Source of the DNA: an uncultured Clostridium sp.
GTDB lineage: Bacteria > Bacillota > Clostridia > Lachnospirales > Lachnospiraceae
Direction: 5' to 3'
Length of the DNA: 12,645 bases
NCBI GenBank assembly: GCA_900540335.1
Contig: UQFC01000081.1
Span: forward strand, 1 to 12,645
A program made the translations under genes and the position numbers. This document shows, piece by piece, positions 5,450-12,312 of the stretch. The notes beneath the pieces were generated by a model, which did no database searches, had not been told where the DNA came from, and saw only the letters and a program-made list of their open reading frames with translations. Each line of letters begins with the position of its first letter. Position 1 is the stretch's first letter.

Positions 5450-7147
5450 ATGAAGCATTCAGAACGTCCGTATTCATCCAGAGATCCCTATGCCCGGATG
5501 AAACGGCTTGAACGGGAGAGAAGACGAAGAAAACGGATTCTCCTTTGCTGGGGGGCAGCCGCTCTGCTTGTTTTGGGAGCAGGAGCAGCCGCAGCCGTTC
5601 ATATGGGCAGCCGGCAAAAAAAACAGGCTGCAGAAACAGAGATTGCAGCAGAAAATATTGTCATTGAAGAAAAAACCGTGGTAGACGGCATTTCCGTAAA
5701 GGGCATGAAGCGTCAGGAGGCGCTGGAAACCCTTTTAAAGAATACCCCCTGGAATATGTCCGTCACTCTGGGAGAAAATACCTATCCCGTTTCCAATCTG
5801 TATCAGATTCAGGCAGAAGTGCTTCTGGATACCATCTGTACCCGGGAACAGCCGGGAGAATATACGGTTGATATGGAGCATCTTGAGGAGCTGGCGGCAA
5901 AAGAAGCTTCAGCCTGCGCCGGCCTGTGGGATACTGCGCCCAAAAACAGCGGACCGGAAAGCTTTGACGTTCAGACCGGAAGCTTTGTATTTGGAGAAAG
6001 TGCGCCGGGAACAGCCCTCAATCAGGAAAAGCTGGCTGCAGATATTCTGGAAGCAGTAAAAAACAGAGATTATGATGCAGTCATTCCGGCTGAGACAAAT
6101 CAGATTCCTGCAGAGGTAACAAAGGCAGAGGCTAAGGAAAAGTACAAAACCCTGGCTTCCTTTACTACGGAAACCACCAGCAACGCAAAGCGCAATACCA
6201 ATGTCCGTCTGGCTGCTCAGGCCCTTAACGGCACCATTATTCAGCCGGGAGAGGAGTTTTCCTTCAATAAAGTCATCGGCCAGCGTACAGAAGAAAAGGG
6301 ATATCAGGCGGCTGCAGCCTACAACAGCGGCGCAGTCGTTCAGGAAGTGGGCGGAGGCGTCTGCCAGATTTCCAGCACCCTCTATAAAGTTGTTTTTCAG
6401 TCCGGTATGAAAATCACCTTTCGCCGTTCCCATACCTTTGAGCCCAACTACGTAACCCCCGGACAGGATGCAACCATCAGCTGGGAGGAGCCGGATTTTC
6501 GCTTTGTCAATACGTCCAAAGGCCCCATTGGAATCCGCGCCAGCTATTCCAACCAGAAGGCCTCTGTTTCGATTTACGGACTTCCTGTTCTGGAAGAGGG
6601 CATTACCTGGGATCTGGATTCGGAAAAGGTAGAAGAGATGGAACTTCCGGCGCCTGTATATGAAGAAGATCCAACCCTGGAGCCGGGACAGGAAATTGTA
6701 AAAAGCGCCGGAACCAGGGGAAGCCGGTGGGTTACCTATAAGGTCGTTTATCAGAATGGAAAAGAAATCGAACGGACAGAGGATCACGCCAAGACCTACA
6801 AAGGCCATGCCCCTGTGATTCGAAGAAATACCAGCGGAGTAGTCTTAAAGCCTGAGGAGACGAAAACACCGGAGTCAACCAGCGCAGCTGCCGTAGACGG
6901 AATGCCGGATGATTACGTCCCCGGTTCCGGCATGGAAGTTGCTCCGGAGGAAAGCAAAGGTGAAACCGAGAGCAAAAAGGAGAGCAGCGCAGCTTCCGAA
7001 AGCAGTCAGGCGGACAGACCGGAATCATCCCGGGAAGAAGAATCACCCAGGGAAACAACAGCGGTCCAAAAGCCCACTGAGCCGGAAACAGTGGAAACGG
7101 TTCCGGATGCAGTACCGGAAACCATTGCCCCAAAGCCTGAGGATTAG
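5450..7147 (+). CDS. VanW-family membrane-anchored surface protein with G5 domain
   Basis: 565 residues. Order: basic cytoplasmic N-terminus (1-29, with an Arg/Lys-rich run at 20-29), one membrane anchor (30-52), an extracellular region resembling the peptidoglycan-binding segment found before VanW domains (about 75-225, with ESAPGTALNQEKLAADIL), the VanW domain (about 238-377, signature VGGGVCQISSTLY at 300-312), a G5-like domain (about 405-455) and a Ser/Glu/Pro-rich disordered tail (about 465-565). VanW proteins are found in some vancomycin-resistance operons and widely in Clostridia, but their biochemical function is unknown; no van genes are here, so resistance should not be inferred. 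ATG 5450 is preferred over the in-frame TTG 5429 because GAGAGGA lies 8 nt upstream of it. MobBA follows after 11 nt, so the two are probably co-transcribed. Confidence 0.
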   Translation: MKHSERPYSSRDPYARMKRLERERRRRKRILLCWGAAALLVLGAGAAAAVHMGSRQKKQAAETEIAAENIVIEEKTVVDGISVKGMKRQEALETLLKNTPWNMSVTLGENTYPVSNLYQIQAEVLLDTICTREQPGEYTVDMEHLEELAAKEASACAGLWDTAPKNSGPESFDVQTGSFVFGESAPGTALNQEKLAADILEAVKNRDYDAVIPAETNQIPAEVTKAEAKEKYKTLASFTTETTSNAKRNTNVRLAAQALNGTIIQPGEEFSFNKVIGQRTEEKGYQAAAAYNSGAVVQEVGGGVCQISSTLYKVVFQSGMKITFRRSHTFEPNYVTPGQDATISWEEPDFRFVNTSKGPIGIRASYSNQKASVSIYGLPVLEEGITWDLDSEKVEEMELPAPVYEEDPTLEPGQEIVKSAGTRGSRWVTYKVVYQNGKEIERTEDHAKTYKGHAPVIRRNTSGVVLKPEETKTPESTSAAAVDGMPDDYVPGSGMEVAPEESKGETESKKESSAASESSQADRPESSREEESPRETTAVQKPTEPETVETVPDAVPETIAPKPED

Positions 7148-7158
7148 GAAGTGCAGCC

Positions 7159-8280
7159 ATGAAAAAGAAACCTTTGATTCTGGCTGTTTGCGGAGTAAAG
7201 AACTCCGGAAAAACAACCCTGATTCAGAAGCTGATTCCTCTTCTTCAAACGCAGGGGCTGAAGGTTTCGGCCATCAAGCATGACGGCCACGATTTTGAAC
7301 CGGATGTGCCTGGAACAGATTCCCATGCTTTCTGGAAAGCCGGAGCTTTGGTCACAGCCATCTTTTCTGATTCAAAATATATGGTCATCCGGAAAGAAAA
7401 GATGTCTTACCAGCAGATGGGAGAGTTGTTTCCAGAGGCAGATTTGATCCTTGCAGAGGGACTGAAAAACACCTCCTGCCCCAAGCTGGAAATTGTCCGC
7501 CAGGGGATTTCTACAAAGCCGGTAAGCTGCAGAGAAGGGCTTTTTGGCATCCTGACTGATCTCCCTTCCGGACTTTTTGATACCGGAAAAGATCCGTTAT
7601 CCGTTCCTGTTCTGCCTCTTCAGGATCCGGAAGAGATCGCCCGGCGGATTCTTGATTTTTACTTTGCAGTGAACTCTCTTTCCATGGTGGTTCTGGCCGG
7701 AGGTCTCAGCAACCGGATGGGAGAGGAAAAAGCAGATCTGAAATATAATGAAACCTCATTTTTAGATTACCAGCTGACAAAGGGACATATTCTTGGTATC
7801 CGGGAGCTTCTGGTATCCGGTTACCGCGGACTTCGGGTAAAGCGTTTTCAGGAAGAAATTCTGGTTCCGGATCATATCCCGGCTTCTGGCCCCTTAGGCG
7901 GACTTGAGGCCTGTTTTCAGGCTGCTTCCGCCCCCTATGCCCTTGTTCTTCCTGTAGATATGCCGGCTGTAACCGTATCTGTGCTGACATCTCTGATTTC
8001 CGGCTTCCGAAGATATATAGAAGGGGAAGCCTCTGCCGGAAAACGGCCGGATATTATGCTTCTCAGCCATAAGGGAAGAAAAGAGCCGCTGGCTGCTGTT
8101 TATCCTACAGAACTGGCAGCTCTGGCAGGGGAGCGAATCATGAGCGGAGACTGTTCTGTCATGGGATTTGTCAGGGCCGCCGGATACCGGACTCTTGATG
8201 TTTCTGATTTAAACGGCGAATTTGTTAATATTAACGAACCGGAACAGTATCAAAAGCTAAAAATTTTTCATGTTGACTAA
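7159..8280 (+). CDS. mobBA: Fused MobB-MobA molybdenum cofactor protein
   Basis: 373 residues in two domains. Residues 1-170 are MobB, a GTP-binding adaptor: P-loop GVKNSGKT at 12-19, IKHDGHDF at 39-46 and AEGLKNTSCPKLEI at 99-112. Residues 174-373 are MobA, the nucleotidyltransferase that adds GMP to molybdopterin: LAGGLSNRMGEEKADL at 179-194, SGPLGGLEA at 243-251, LPVDMP at 264-269 and VNINEPEQ at 356-363. The LAGG form of the first motif is the GTP-type signature; cytidylyltransferases (MocA) usually read LAAG. Separate mobA and mobB genes are common, but fusions are known in Clostridia. The ribosome binding site AGGAAG overlaps the VanW stop codon, indicating co-transcription. Mo-dependent purine hydroxylases expected near the minus-strand purine genes give a plausible client. 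Confidence 0.
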   Translation: MKKKPLILAVCGVKNSGKTTLIQKLIPLLQTQGLKVSAIKHDGHDFEPDVPGTDSHAFWKAGALVTAIFSDSKYMVIRKEKMSYQQMGELFPEADLILAEGLKNTSCPKLEIVRQGISTKPVSCREGLFGILTDLPSGLFDTGKDPLSVPVLPLQDPEEIARRILDFYFAVNSLSMVVLAGGLSNRMGEEKADLKYNETSFLDYQLTKGHILGIRELLVSGYRGLRVKRFQEEILVPDHIPASGPLGGLEACFQAASAPYALVLPVDMPAVTVSVLTSLISGFRRYIEGEASAGKRPDIMLLSHKGRKEPLAAVYPTELAALAGERIMSGDCSVMGFVRAAGYRTLDVSDLNGEFVNINEPEQYQKLKIFHVD

Positions 8281-8304
8281 ATTATATTTATATTGCATAA
8301 AAAA

Positions 8305-8320
8305 TTTTTAGATCTAAAAA
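8305..8320. repeat. Perfect 16-bp AT-rich palindrome
   Basis: TTTTTAGATCTAAAAA, symmetric about 8312/8313. It lies 24 nt after the mobBA stop and just upstream of the promoter at 8342-8369. It could be a regulator site for that promoter; as a terminator stem it is too AT-rich to be convincing. Confidence 0.
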
Positions 8321-8341
8321 AATGATTGTATTCTTTGCGAA

Positions 8342-8369
8342 TTGCCTCTTTTTTTTACTATGCTATAAT
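8342..8369 (+). promoter_or_regulatory. Extended -10 sigma-A promoter of a small transcription unit
   Basis: TTGCCT (8342-8347, 4/6), a 16-bp spacer and TATAAT (8364-8369, 6/6) preceded by TG-n (8361-8363), an extended -10. The inferred start is near 8376. The only thing downstream before the terminator is a 27-codon ORF and structured RNA, so the promoter appears to serve a transcript of about 215 nt. Confidence 0.
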
Positions 8370-8401
8370 AGGCTTATCAAAACAAGGGAGGCGTAAAGTC
8401 C

Positions 8402-8485
8402 ATGGCAGCAGTTGCAGTTGTTTTCACAATTGGTGTGTTCGGTCTGGAAGTATACCACACTGTTCATAATCAGTTCAAATTCTAA
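8402..8485 (+). CDS. Hypothetical 27-residue hydrophobic membrane peptide
   Basis: ATG 8402 to TAA 8483-8485. GGAGG at 8387-8391 lies 10 nt before the start, slightly long but usable. The peptide begins MAAVAVVFTIGVFGLEVY, a single hydrophobic helix of about 15 residues, and ends with the more polar HTVHNQFKF. It has its own promoter upstream and a terminator downstream, so it is not a fragment of a neighbouring gene. I do not recognise a family. Size and layout recall small membrane proteins and type I toxins, but no antisense promoter was evident. It could also be a chance ORF in a non-coding RNA. Translation is unproven. Confidence 0.
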   Translation: MAAVAVVFTIGVFGLEVYHTVHNQFKF

Positions 8486-8491
8486 ATCAGA

Positions 8492-8530
8492 TTTCAGTTC
8501 TGCGGACAGAACTGAAAAAGATGTCCGCAG
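8492..8530 (+). ncRNA. Two mutually exclusive hairpins downstream of the small ORF
   Basis: Hairpin A: TTTCAGTTCTG (8492-8502) pairs with CAGAACTGAAA (8507-8517), 11 bp with tetraloop CGGA. Hairpin B: CTGCGGACA (8500-8508) pairs perfectly with TGTCCGCAG (8522-8530). Both need bases 8500-8508, so only one can form. The arrangement is that of an RNA switch or a structured 3' UTR. Whether it functions independently of the ORF cannot be told. Confidence 0.
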
Positions 8531-8549
8531 ATGGAAAAATACAGATAAG

Positions 8550-8590
8550 AAAAAGGACCTGTGAAATCTCGTTTTCACAAGTCCTTTTTT
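8550..8590. terminator. Bidirectional Rho-independent terminator between converging units
   Basis: AAAAAGGAC (8550-8558) pairs with GTCCTTTTT (8581-8589). After one C/A mismatch, TGTGAAA (8560-8566) pairs with TTTCACA (8573-8579), leaving a 6-nt loop. T-runs follow on both strands. It ends the plus-strand small transcript (and any mobBA read-through) and the minus-strand permease operon, whose last stop codon is 40 nt away. Confidence 0.
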
Positions 8591-8629
8591 ATAATTTTTT
8601 TCAGACTCTTTTGTCCGGAACTCTAAAAC

Positions 8630-9967
8630 TTAATCTTTTTTCTTGTCTGGATCAGGCAGAACAATGTTCATAATAACAGCAATCAGTGTAGCGATTACAA
8701 CCGGAGAACGGCCGAAAATCGTTGTTACCCATGTGGGGAAGGAAGACAGAGATGCTGATGCCTGAGAAACACCCATACCAAGAGCAGCTGCCAGTCCTAC
8801 GATAGAAGTATTGCGGTAGTTCATGTGAGCTGTCATTACCAGCTTCATACCAGTCATGGCAATGGATGCGAATACAGAAACTGTTGCACCGCCCAGCACA
8901 CACTGAGGAATGGTAGTCAGCAATGCAGAAAACTTGGGAACAAGACCTGCAATCAGAATCATAGCGCCTGCGCCGCCCAGTACAAAACGGTTTACAACTC
9001 GTGTTGTTGTTACAATACCTACGTTCTGGCTGAAGGTAGCAGTCGGAAGTCCTCCGAACATAGCGCCCAGAATATTCATGACTCCATAACCCACAATACC
9101 TCCCTGAAGCTCATTATCCGTAGGCTGGCGATCCAGACCGCCGGATGTGGTGGCTGAAAAGTCACCGATAGCCTGAATGGAGTTAATGGCAAATAAAATT
9201 CCGATAGCAACGCAGGAGGAAATCTCAAATTTCACTCCAAAGTGCATCACAGAAGGAAGCTGGAACATTCCTGCAGTGCCTACGCTGCTTAAATCAACCA
9301 TGCCAAAGGGAAGGCTGAACAGATATCCTGCAATAATACCAATCAGAATAGAAGCCAGCTTTAAAATACCTTTTCCAAAATGGTTCAGAACTGTAACTAC
9401 GGTTAGTGTAAAGATTGCAACCAGCCAGTTTTGCCAGGAGCCGTAAGTTGGACTTGAAGTTCCGCCTGCCATATAGTTGATGGCGGTTGGATAAAGTGAT
9501 AATCCAATGGTAAATACGACTGTACCGGCAATCAGCGGAGGGAAGAATTTGCGGATCTTTTTAATAAAGATACCAACAAATATTGCTACAATACCACCGA
9601 CAATCTGTGCGCCGAAAATGGCAGGAAGTCCGAAATCACCTGCGATTGCCTGCATACTGGGAAGATAGGCAAAGCTGACACCCATTATCACAGGAAGTCC
9701 GGAGCCCAGACAAAAAGCGCCTTTTTTCCCAATCGGGAAAAGCTGAAGAAAGGTGGAAAGACCTGCAACAACCAGAGCAGACTGAATCAGAATGACACTG
9801 TCAGAATCAGAAAGTCCGGAGACGCCGGCAATAATAATCGCCGGGGTTACACAGCCTACAATCATAGCTACTACATGCTGCAAAGAAAGCGGAAATGCCT
9901 TTCCAAATGACGGCACACCGTCCAGTTCAAAAAGTGATGCTTGTTTTTTCGTTGCCTTATCGCTCAT
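8630..9967 (-). CDS. NCS2-family nucleobase permease (purine/xanthine/urate type)
   Basis: 445 residues, very hydrophobic, with the length and pattern of a 14-segment NCS2 (UraA/XanQ) transporter. Gln30-His31 match the start of TM1 in XanQ, where His31 is functionally important. The family signature FSQNVGIVTTT lies at 312-322, after TM9. The TM8 region reads NSIQAIGDFSATTSGG (262-277). Where XanQ, UacT and UraA have a conserved Glu this protein has Gln265, and where purine carriers usually have Asp in ADG it has Tyr294 (VGYGVM). Substrate is inferred as a purine because the gene is last in an operon with ygeW, ygeY and carbamate kinase. Start ATG 9967 has AAGGAGGG 8 nt upstream; the gap to the carbamate kinase gene is 23 nt. 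Altered coupling or substrate range is possible. Confidence 0.
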   Translation of the reverse strand: MSDKATKKQASLFELDGVPSFGKAFPLSLQHVVAMIVGCVTPAIIIAGVSGLSDSDSVILIQSALVVAGLSTFLQLFPIGKKGAFCLGSGLPVIMGVSFAYLPSMQAIAGDFGLPAIFGAQIVGGIVAIFVGIFIKKIRKFFPPLIAGTVVFTIGLSLYPTAINYMAGGTSSPTYGSWQNWLVAIFTLTVVTVLNHFGKGILKLASILIGIIAGYLFSLPFGMVDLSSVGTAGMFQLPSVMHFGVKFEISSCVAIGILFAINSIQAIGDFSATTSGGLDRQPTDNELQGGIVGYGVMNILGAMFGGLPTATFSQNVGIVTTTRVVNRFVLGGAGAMILIAGLVPKFSALLTTIPQCVLGGATVSVFASIAMTGMKLVMTAHMNYRNTSIVGLAAALGMGVSQASASLSSFPTWVTTIFGRSPVVIATLIAVIMNIVLPDPDKKKD

Positions 9968-9990
9968 TTATTATACCCTCCTTGGAGATT

Positions 9991-10935
9991 TTACTGATGG
10001 ATTCGAGTTCCGGTCTTACCCAGGATACCATCTTTTGCCTTCTCAAGCAAGGTAATAAGAGCAGTACGACCCTGTTTAGACTCTGCAAATTCTACAGCTG
10101 CCTCTACTTTGGGAAGCATGGAACCGGGAGCAAAATGACCTTCGGAAATATACTGCTTTGCCTGAGCTGTATCCAGTTCGTCCAGCCATTTTTCTTCCGG
10201 CTTTCCGAAATTGATTGCTACTTTTTCCACTGCAGTCAGGATAATCAGAAAATCTGCATCCAGTTCTTTTGCTAAAAGACAGCTTGCGAAGTCCTTATCA
10301 ATTACTGCACTTGCGCCTTTTAAATGATTGCCCTGTAAGGTTACAGGAATTCCGCCGCCGCCGCAGGCGATTACCAGCTGACCATCATTTACAAGAGAGC
10401 GGATAGCGCCAATCTCAATGATTTCTGCGGGCTTGGGAGATGCAACGACACGGCGGTAACCACGTCCGGCATCCTCCTTCATCACATAGCCATAGGCTTC
10501 TTCTGCATGAGCGGCCTGTTCTTTTGTCATGAAATGACCGATAGGCTTAGACGGATTCTGGAATGCGGGATCCGCCTCATCAACACGAATCTGAGTTACC
10601 ATGGTTGCTACAGGAATATCTGTAATGCCGCGGTTCAACAGCTCCTCACGAAGAGCATTCTGCAGGTCATATCCGATATAAGCCTGGCTCATGGCCACAC
10701 AAACGGAGAGAGGAGTATTGGGCTGGTTGGGATTTTCTCTGGAAAGAGCAGCCATTGCGTTATTAATCATACCAACCTGGGGACCATTTCCGTGGGCAAC
10801 TACGACTTCGCATCCCTCTTCAATCAGATCAACAATGGCCTTTGCTGTGATTTTTACAGCGGTCATCTGCTCCGGAAGAGTATTGCCCAGCGCATTTCCG
10901 CCCAGCGCTATCACAATTCTTTTCTTCTTGTTCAT
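9991..10935 (-). CDS. arcC: Carbamate kinase (ArcC/YqeA-type)
   Basis: 314 residues, full length for the family. Catalyses carbamoyl phosphate + ADP = carbamate + ATP, run in the ATP-forming direction in fermentative catabolism. Motifs: ALGGNAL (10-16), AHGNGPQVG (47-55), the family insert with SKPIGHFMT (129-137), ACGGGGIPV (190-198), AVIDKDFAS (210-218) with Lys214, and GSMLPKVEAA (271-280) with Lys276, all at expected places. AAGGAG lies about 7 nt before ATG 10935. It sits between ygeW and the nucleobase permease, so its role is more likely that of E. coli YqeA in the purine cluster than arginine deiminase fermentation; no arcA is present. It would collect carbamoyl phosphate released by the YgeW transcarbamylase. 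Confidence 0.
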   Translation of the reverse strand: MNKKKRIVIALGGNALGNTLPEQMTAVKITAKAIVDLIEEGCEVVVAHGNGPQVGMINNAMAALSRENPNQPNTPLSVCVAMSQAYIGYDLQNALREELLNRGITDIPVATMVTQIRVDEADPAFQNPSKPIGHFMTKEQAAHAEEAYGYVMKEDAGRGYRRVVASPKPAEIIEIGAIRSLVNDGQLVIACGGGGIPVTLQGNHLKGASAVIDKDFASCLLAKELDADFLIILTAVEKVAINFGKPEEKWLDELDTAQAKQYISEGHFAPGSMLPKVEAAVEFAESKQGRTALITLLEKAKDGILGKTGTRIHQ

Positions 10936-10972
10936 TTTTATTCTCCTTAAAAAATTTCTCCATATTTTATTC

Positions 10973-11003
10973 CGGGCCGCCAGTCATAAAAACAGGCGGC
11001 CCG
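10973..11003. repeat. GC-rich intercistronic hairpin between ygeW and carbamate kinase
   Basis: CGGGCCGCC (10973-10981) and GGCGGCCCG (10995-11003) form a perfect 9-bp stem with a 13-nt loop in the 99-nt gap. Neither strand has a T-run after it, so it is not a Rho-independent terminator. A role in mRNA processing or in stabilising the upstream ygeW message is likely. Confidence 0.
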
Positions 11004-11034
11004 AAACGCAAGAGGATTTATCAAAATTGGTCAA

Positions 11035-12231
11035 TTAGTCAAATTTACGGGAAATTCCACGCTCTTCCAGTTTTTTCAGAATAGCTGCCGGATCCTGGAA
11101 TTTAGCCAAGAAAATCATAGCTGCGATAACATACGGCTTGTAGCTTGCCTCTTTGTACAGAGGAGTGCGGTACCGGTCAAATACAGAAGCCTCAACCTCA
11201 CCATCCTTGCAGCTTACATCGTTGATGTCAGCCGGCAGGCAGTGCAGATACAGAGCCTTTCCGTCCTTGGTGGTCTTCATCAGTTCCTCGGTGCAGCACC
11301 AGTCTTTATGCTCTGCGTTCTGAGCCAGCAGCTCTTTCTCCAGAGCCTTGATTCCCTCAGAATCGCCCTCTGCATACAGGTTGGTTCTCTTTTCCATTGC
11401 TGCAAACGGAGCCCAGCTCTTCGGATATACGATATCAGCATCCTTGAATGCGTCAGCCATGTCGTGAGATACGCGGAAGGAACCGCCGGACTTCTCAGCG
11501 TTCTTTCTTGCAACTTCCTCAACCTCAGGCATTACCTCGTAGCCTTCCGGATGAGCCAGAACAACTTCCATTCCCATACGGGTCATCAGACCGATTACAC
11601 CCTGCGGAACAGACAGCGGTTTGCCGTAAGAAGGAGAGTAAGCCCAGGTCATAGCCAGCTTTTTGCCCTTCAGATTCTCAACGCCGCCGAACTCATGGAT
11701 GATGTGCAGCATATCAGCCATACACTGAGTCGGATGGTCAATATCACACTGTAAGTTTACCAGAGTCGGTTTCTGCTCCAGAACGCCGTCCTTGTGGCCC
11801 TGGGTTACAGAATCAACAACCTCATGCATGTATGCGTTGCCCTTGCCGATGTACATATCATCACGGATACCGATTACGTCAGCCATAAAGGAAATCATGT
11901 TTGCAGTTTCACGAACGGTCTCGCCGTGAGCAATCTGAGATTTTCCTTCATCCAGATCCTGAACTTCCAGGCCCAGCAGGTTGCAGGCAGAAGCGAAGGA
12001 GAAGCGGGTTCTGGTAGAGTTGTCACGGAATAAGGAAATGCCCAGTCCGCTTTCAAATACCTTTGTAGAGATGTTGTTTTCTCTCATGTAACGCAGAGCA
12101 TCAGCAACAGTCCATACTGCTTCCAGCTCGTCATCGGTTTTCTCCCAGGTCAGGAAGAAATCGCCTTCGTACATTTCCTTGAAGTTTAATTTGTTCAGTT
12201 TGTCGATATAGCCCTGTAAAGTTTTGTCCAT
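11035..12231 (-). CDS. ygeW: Knotted carbamoyltransferase YgeW
   Basis: 398 residues, close to E. coli YgeW and longer than ornithine or aspartate carbamoyltransferases. The carbamoyl phosphate site is complete: STRTR (72-76), HPTQ (166-169) and HCLP (330-333). The ornithine-binding signature (SMG loop) of OTCases is absent, replaced around 269-282 by YPKSWAPFAAMEKR, as in the YgeW class. YgeW is a trefoil-knotted transcarbamylase of uncertain substrate; 2,3-diaminopropionate derivatives have been proposed. In catabolism it would run backwards, transferring the carbamoyl group to phosphate. ATG 12231 has GGAGG 7 nt upstream. It lies between ygeY and carbamate kinase, the arrangement of the anaerobic purine degradation cluster. 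Identification is confident; the reaction is not settled. Confidence 0.
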   Translation of the reverse strand: MDKTLQGYIDKLNKLNFKEMYEGDFFLTWEKTDDELEAVWTVADALRYMRENNISTKVFESGLGISLFRDNSTRTRFSFASACNLLGLEVQDLDEGKSQIAHGETVRETANMISFMADVIGIRDDMYIGKGNAYMHEVVDSVTQGHKDGVLEQKPTLVNLQCDIDHPTQCMADMLHIIHEFGGVENLKGKKLAMTWAYSPSYGKPLSVPQGVIGLMTRMGMEVVLAHPEGYEVMPEVEEVARKNAEKSGGSFRVSHDMADAFKDADIVYPKSWAPFAAMEKRTNLYAEGDSEGIKALEKELLAQNAEHKDWCCTEELMKTTKDGKALYLHCLPADINDVSCKDGEVEASVFDRYRTPLYKEASYKPYVIAAMIFLAKFQDPAAILKKLEERGISRKFD

Positions 12232-12312
12232 GATGGAACCTCCATATTATTTATCATTTTTATTTTTCAGGAATTTGTCTTGTATTGCTTAATTGTAAAA
12301 GCTGTGCCTGTA

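Noticed and set aside
5909..6808. 299-codon open frame on the minus strand inside the VanW gene
   Set aside because: Antisense to the clear VanW and G5 domains, with no motif of its own.
5450..7147. VanW protein as evidence of a vancomycin-resistance operon
   Set aside because: No vanA/B ligase, vanH, vanX, vanY or vanRS genes are present. VanW/G5 proteins are common in Clostridia outside resistance operons.
5395..8508. The 9-mer CTGCGGACA occurs in both the VanW leader hairpin and the small-RNA hairpin
   Set aside because: A shared 9-mer in a window this size is expected by chance, and the surrounding structures differ.
8363..8578. 71-codon minus-strand frame opposite the small transcription unit
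   Set aside because: It runs through the bidirectional terminator stem and the plus-strand promoter, and has no convincing ribosome binding site or promoter. The plus-strand unit explains the region better.
9991..12231. Carbamate kinase plus carbamoyltransferase read as the arginine deiminase pathway
   Set aside because: No arginine deiminase, the transferase lacks the ornithine signature and matches YgeW, and neighbours are ygeY and a nucleobase permease.
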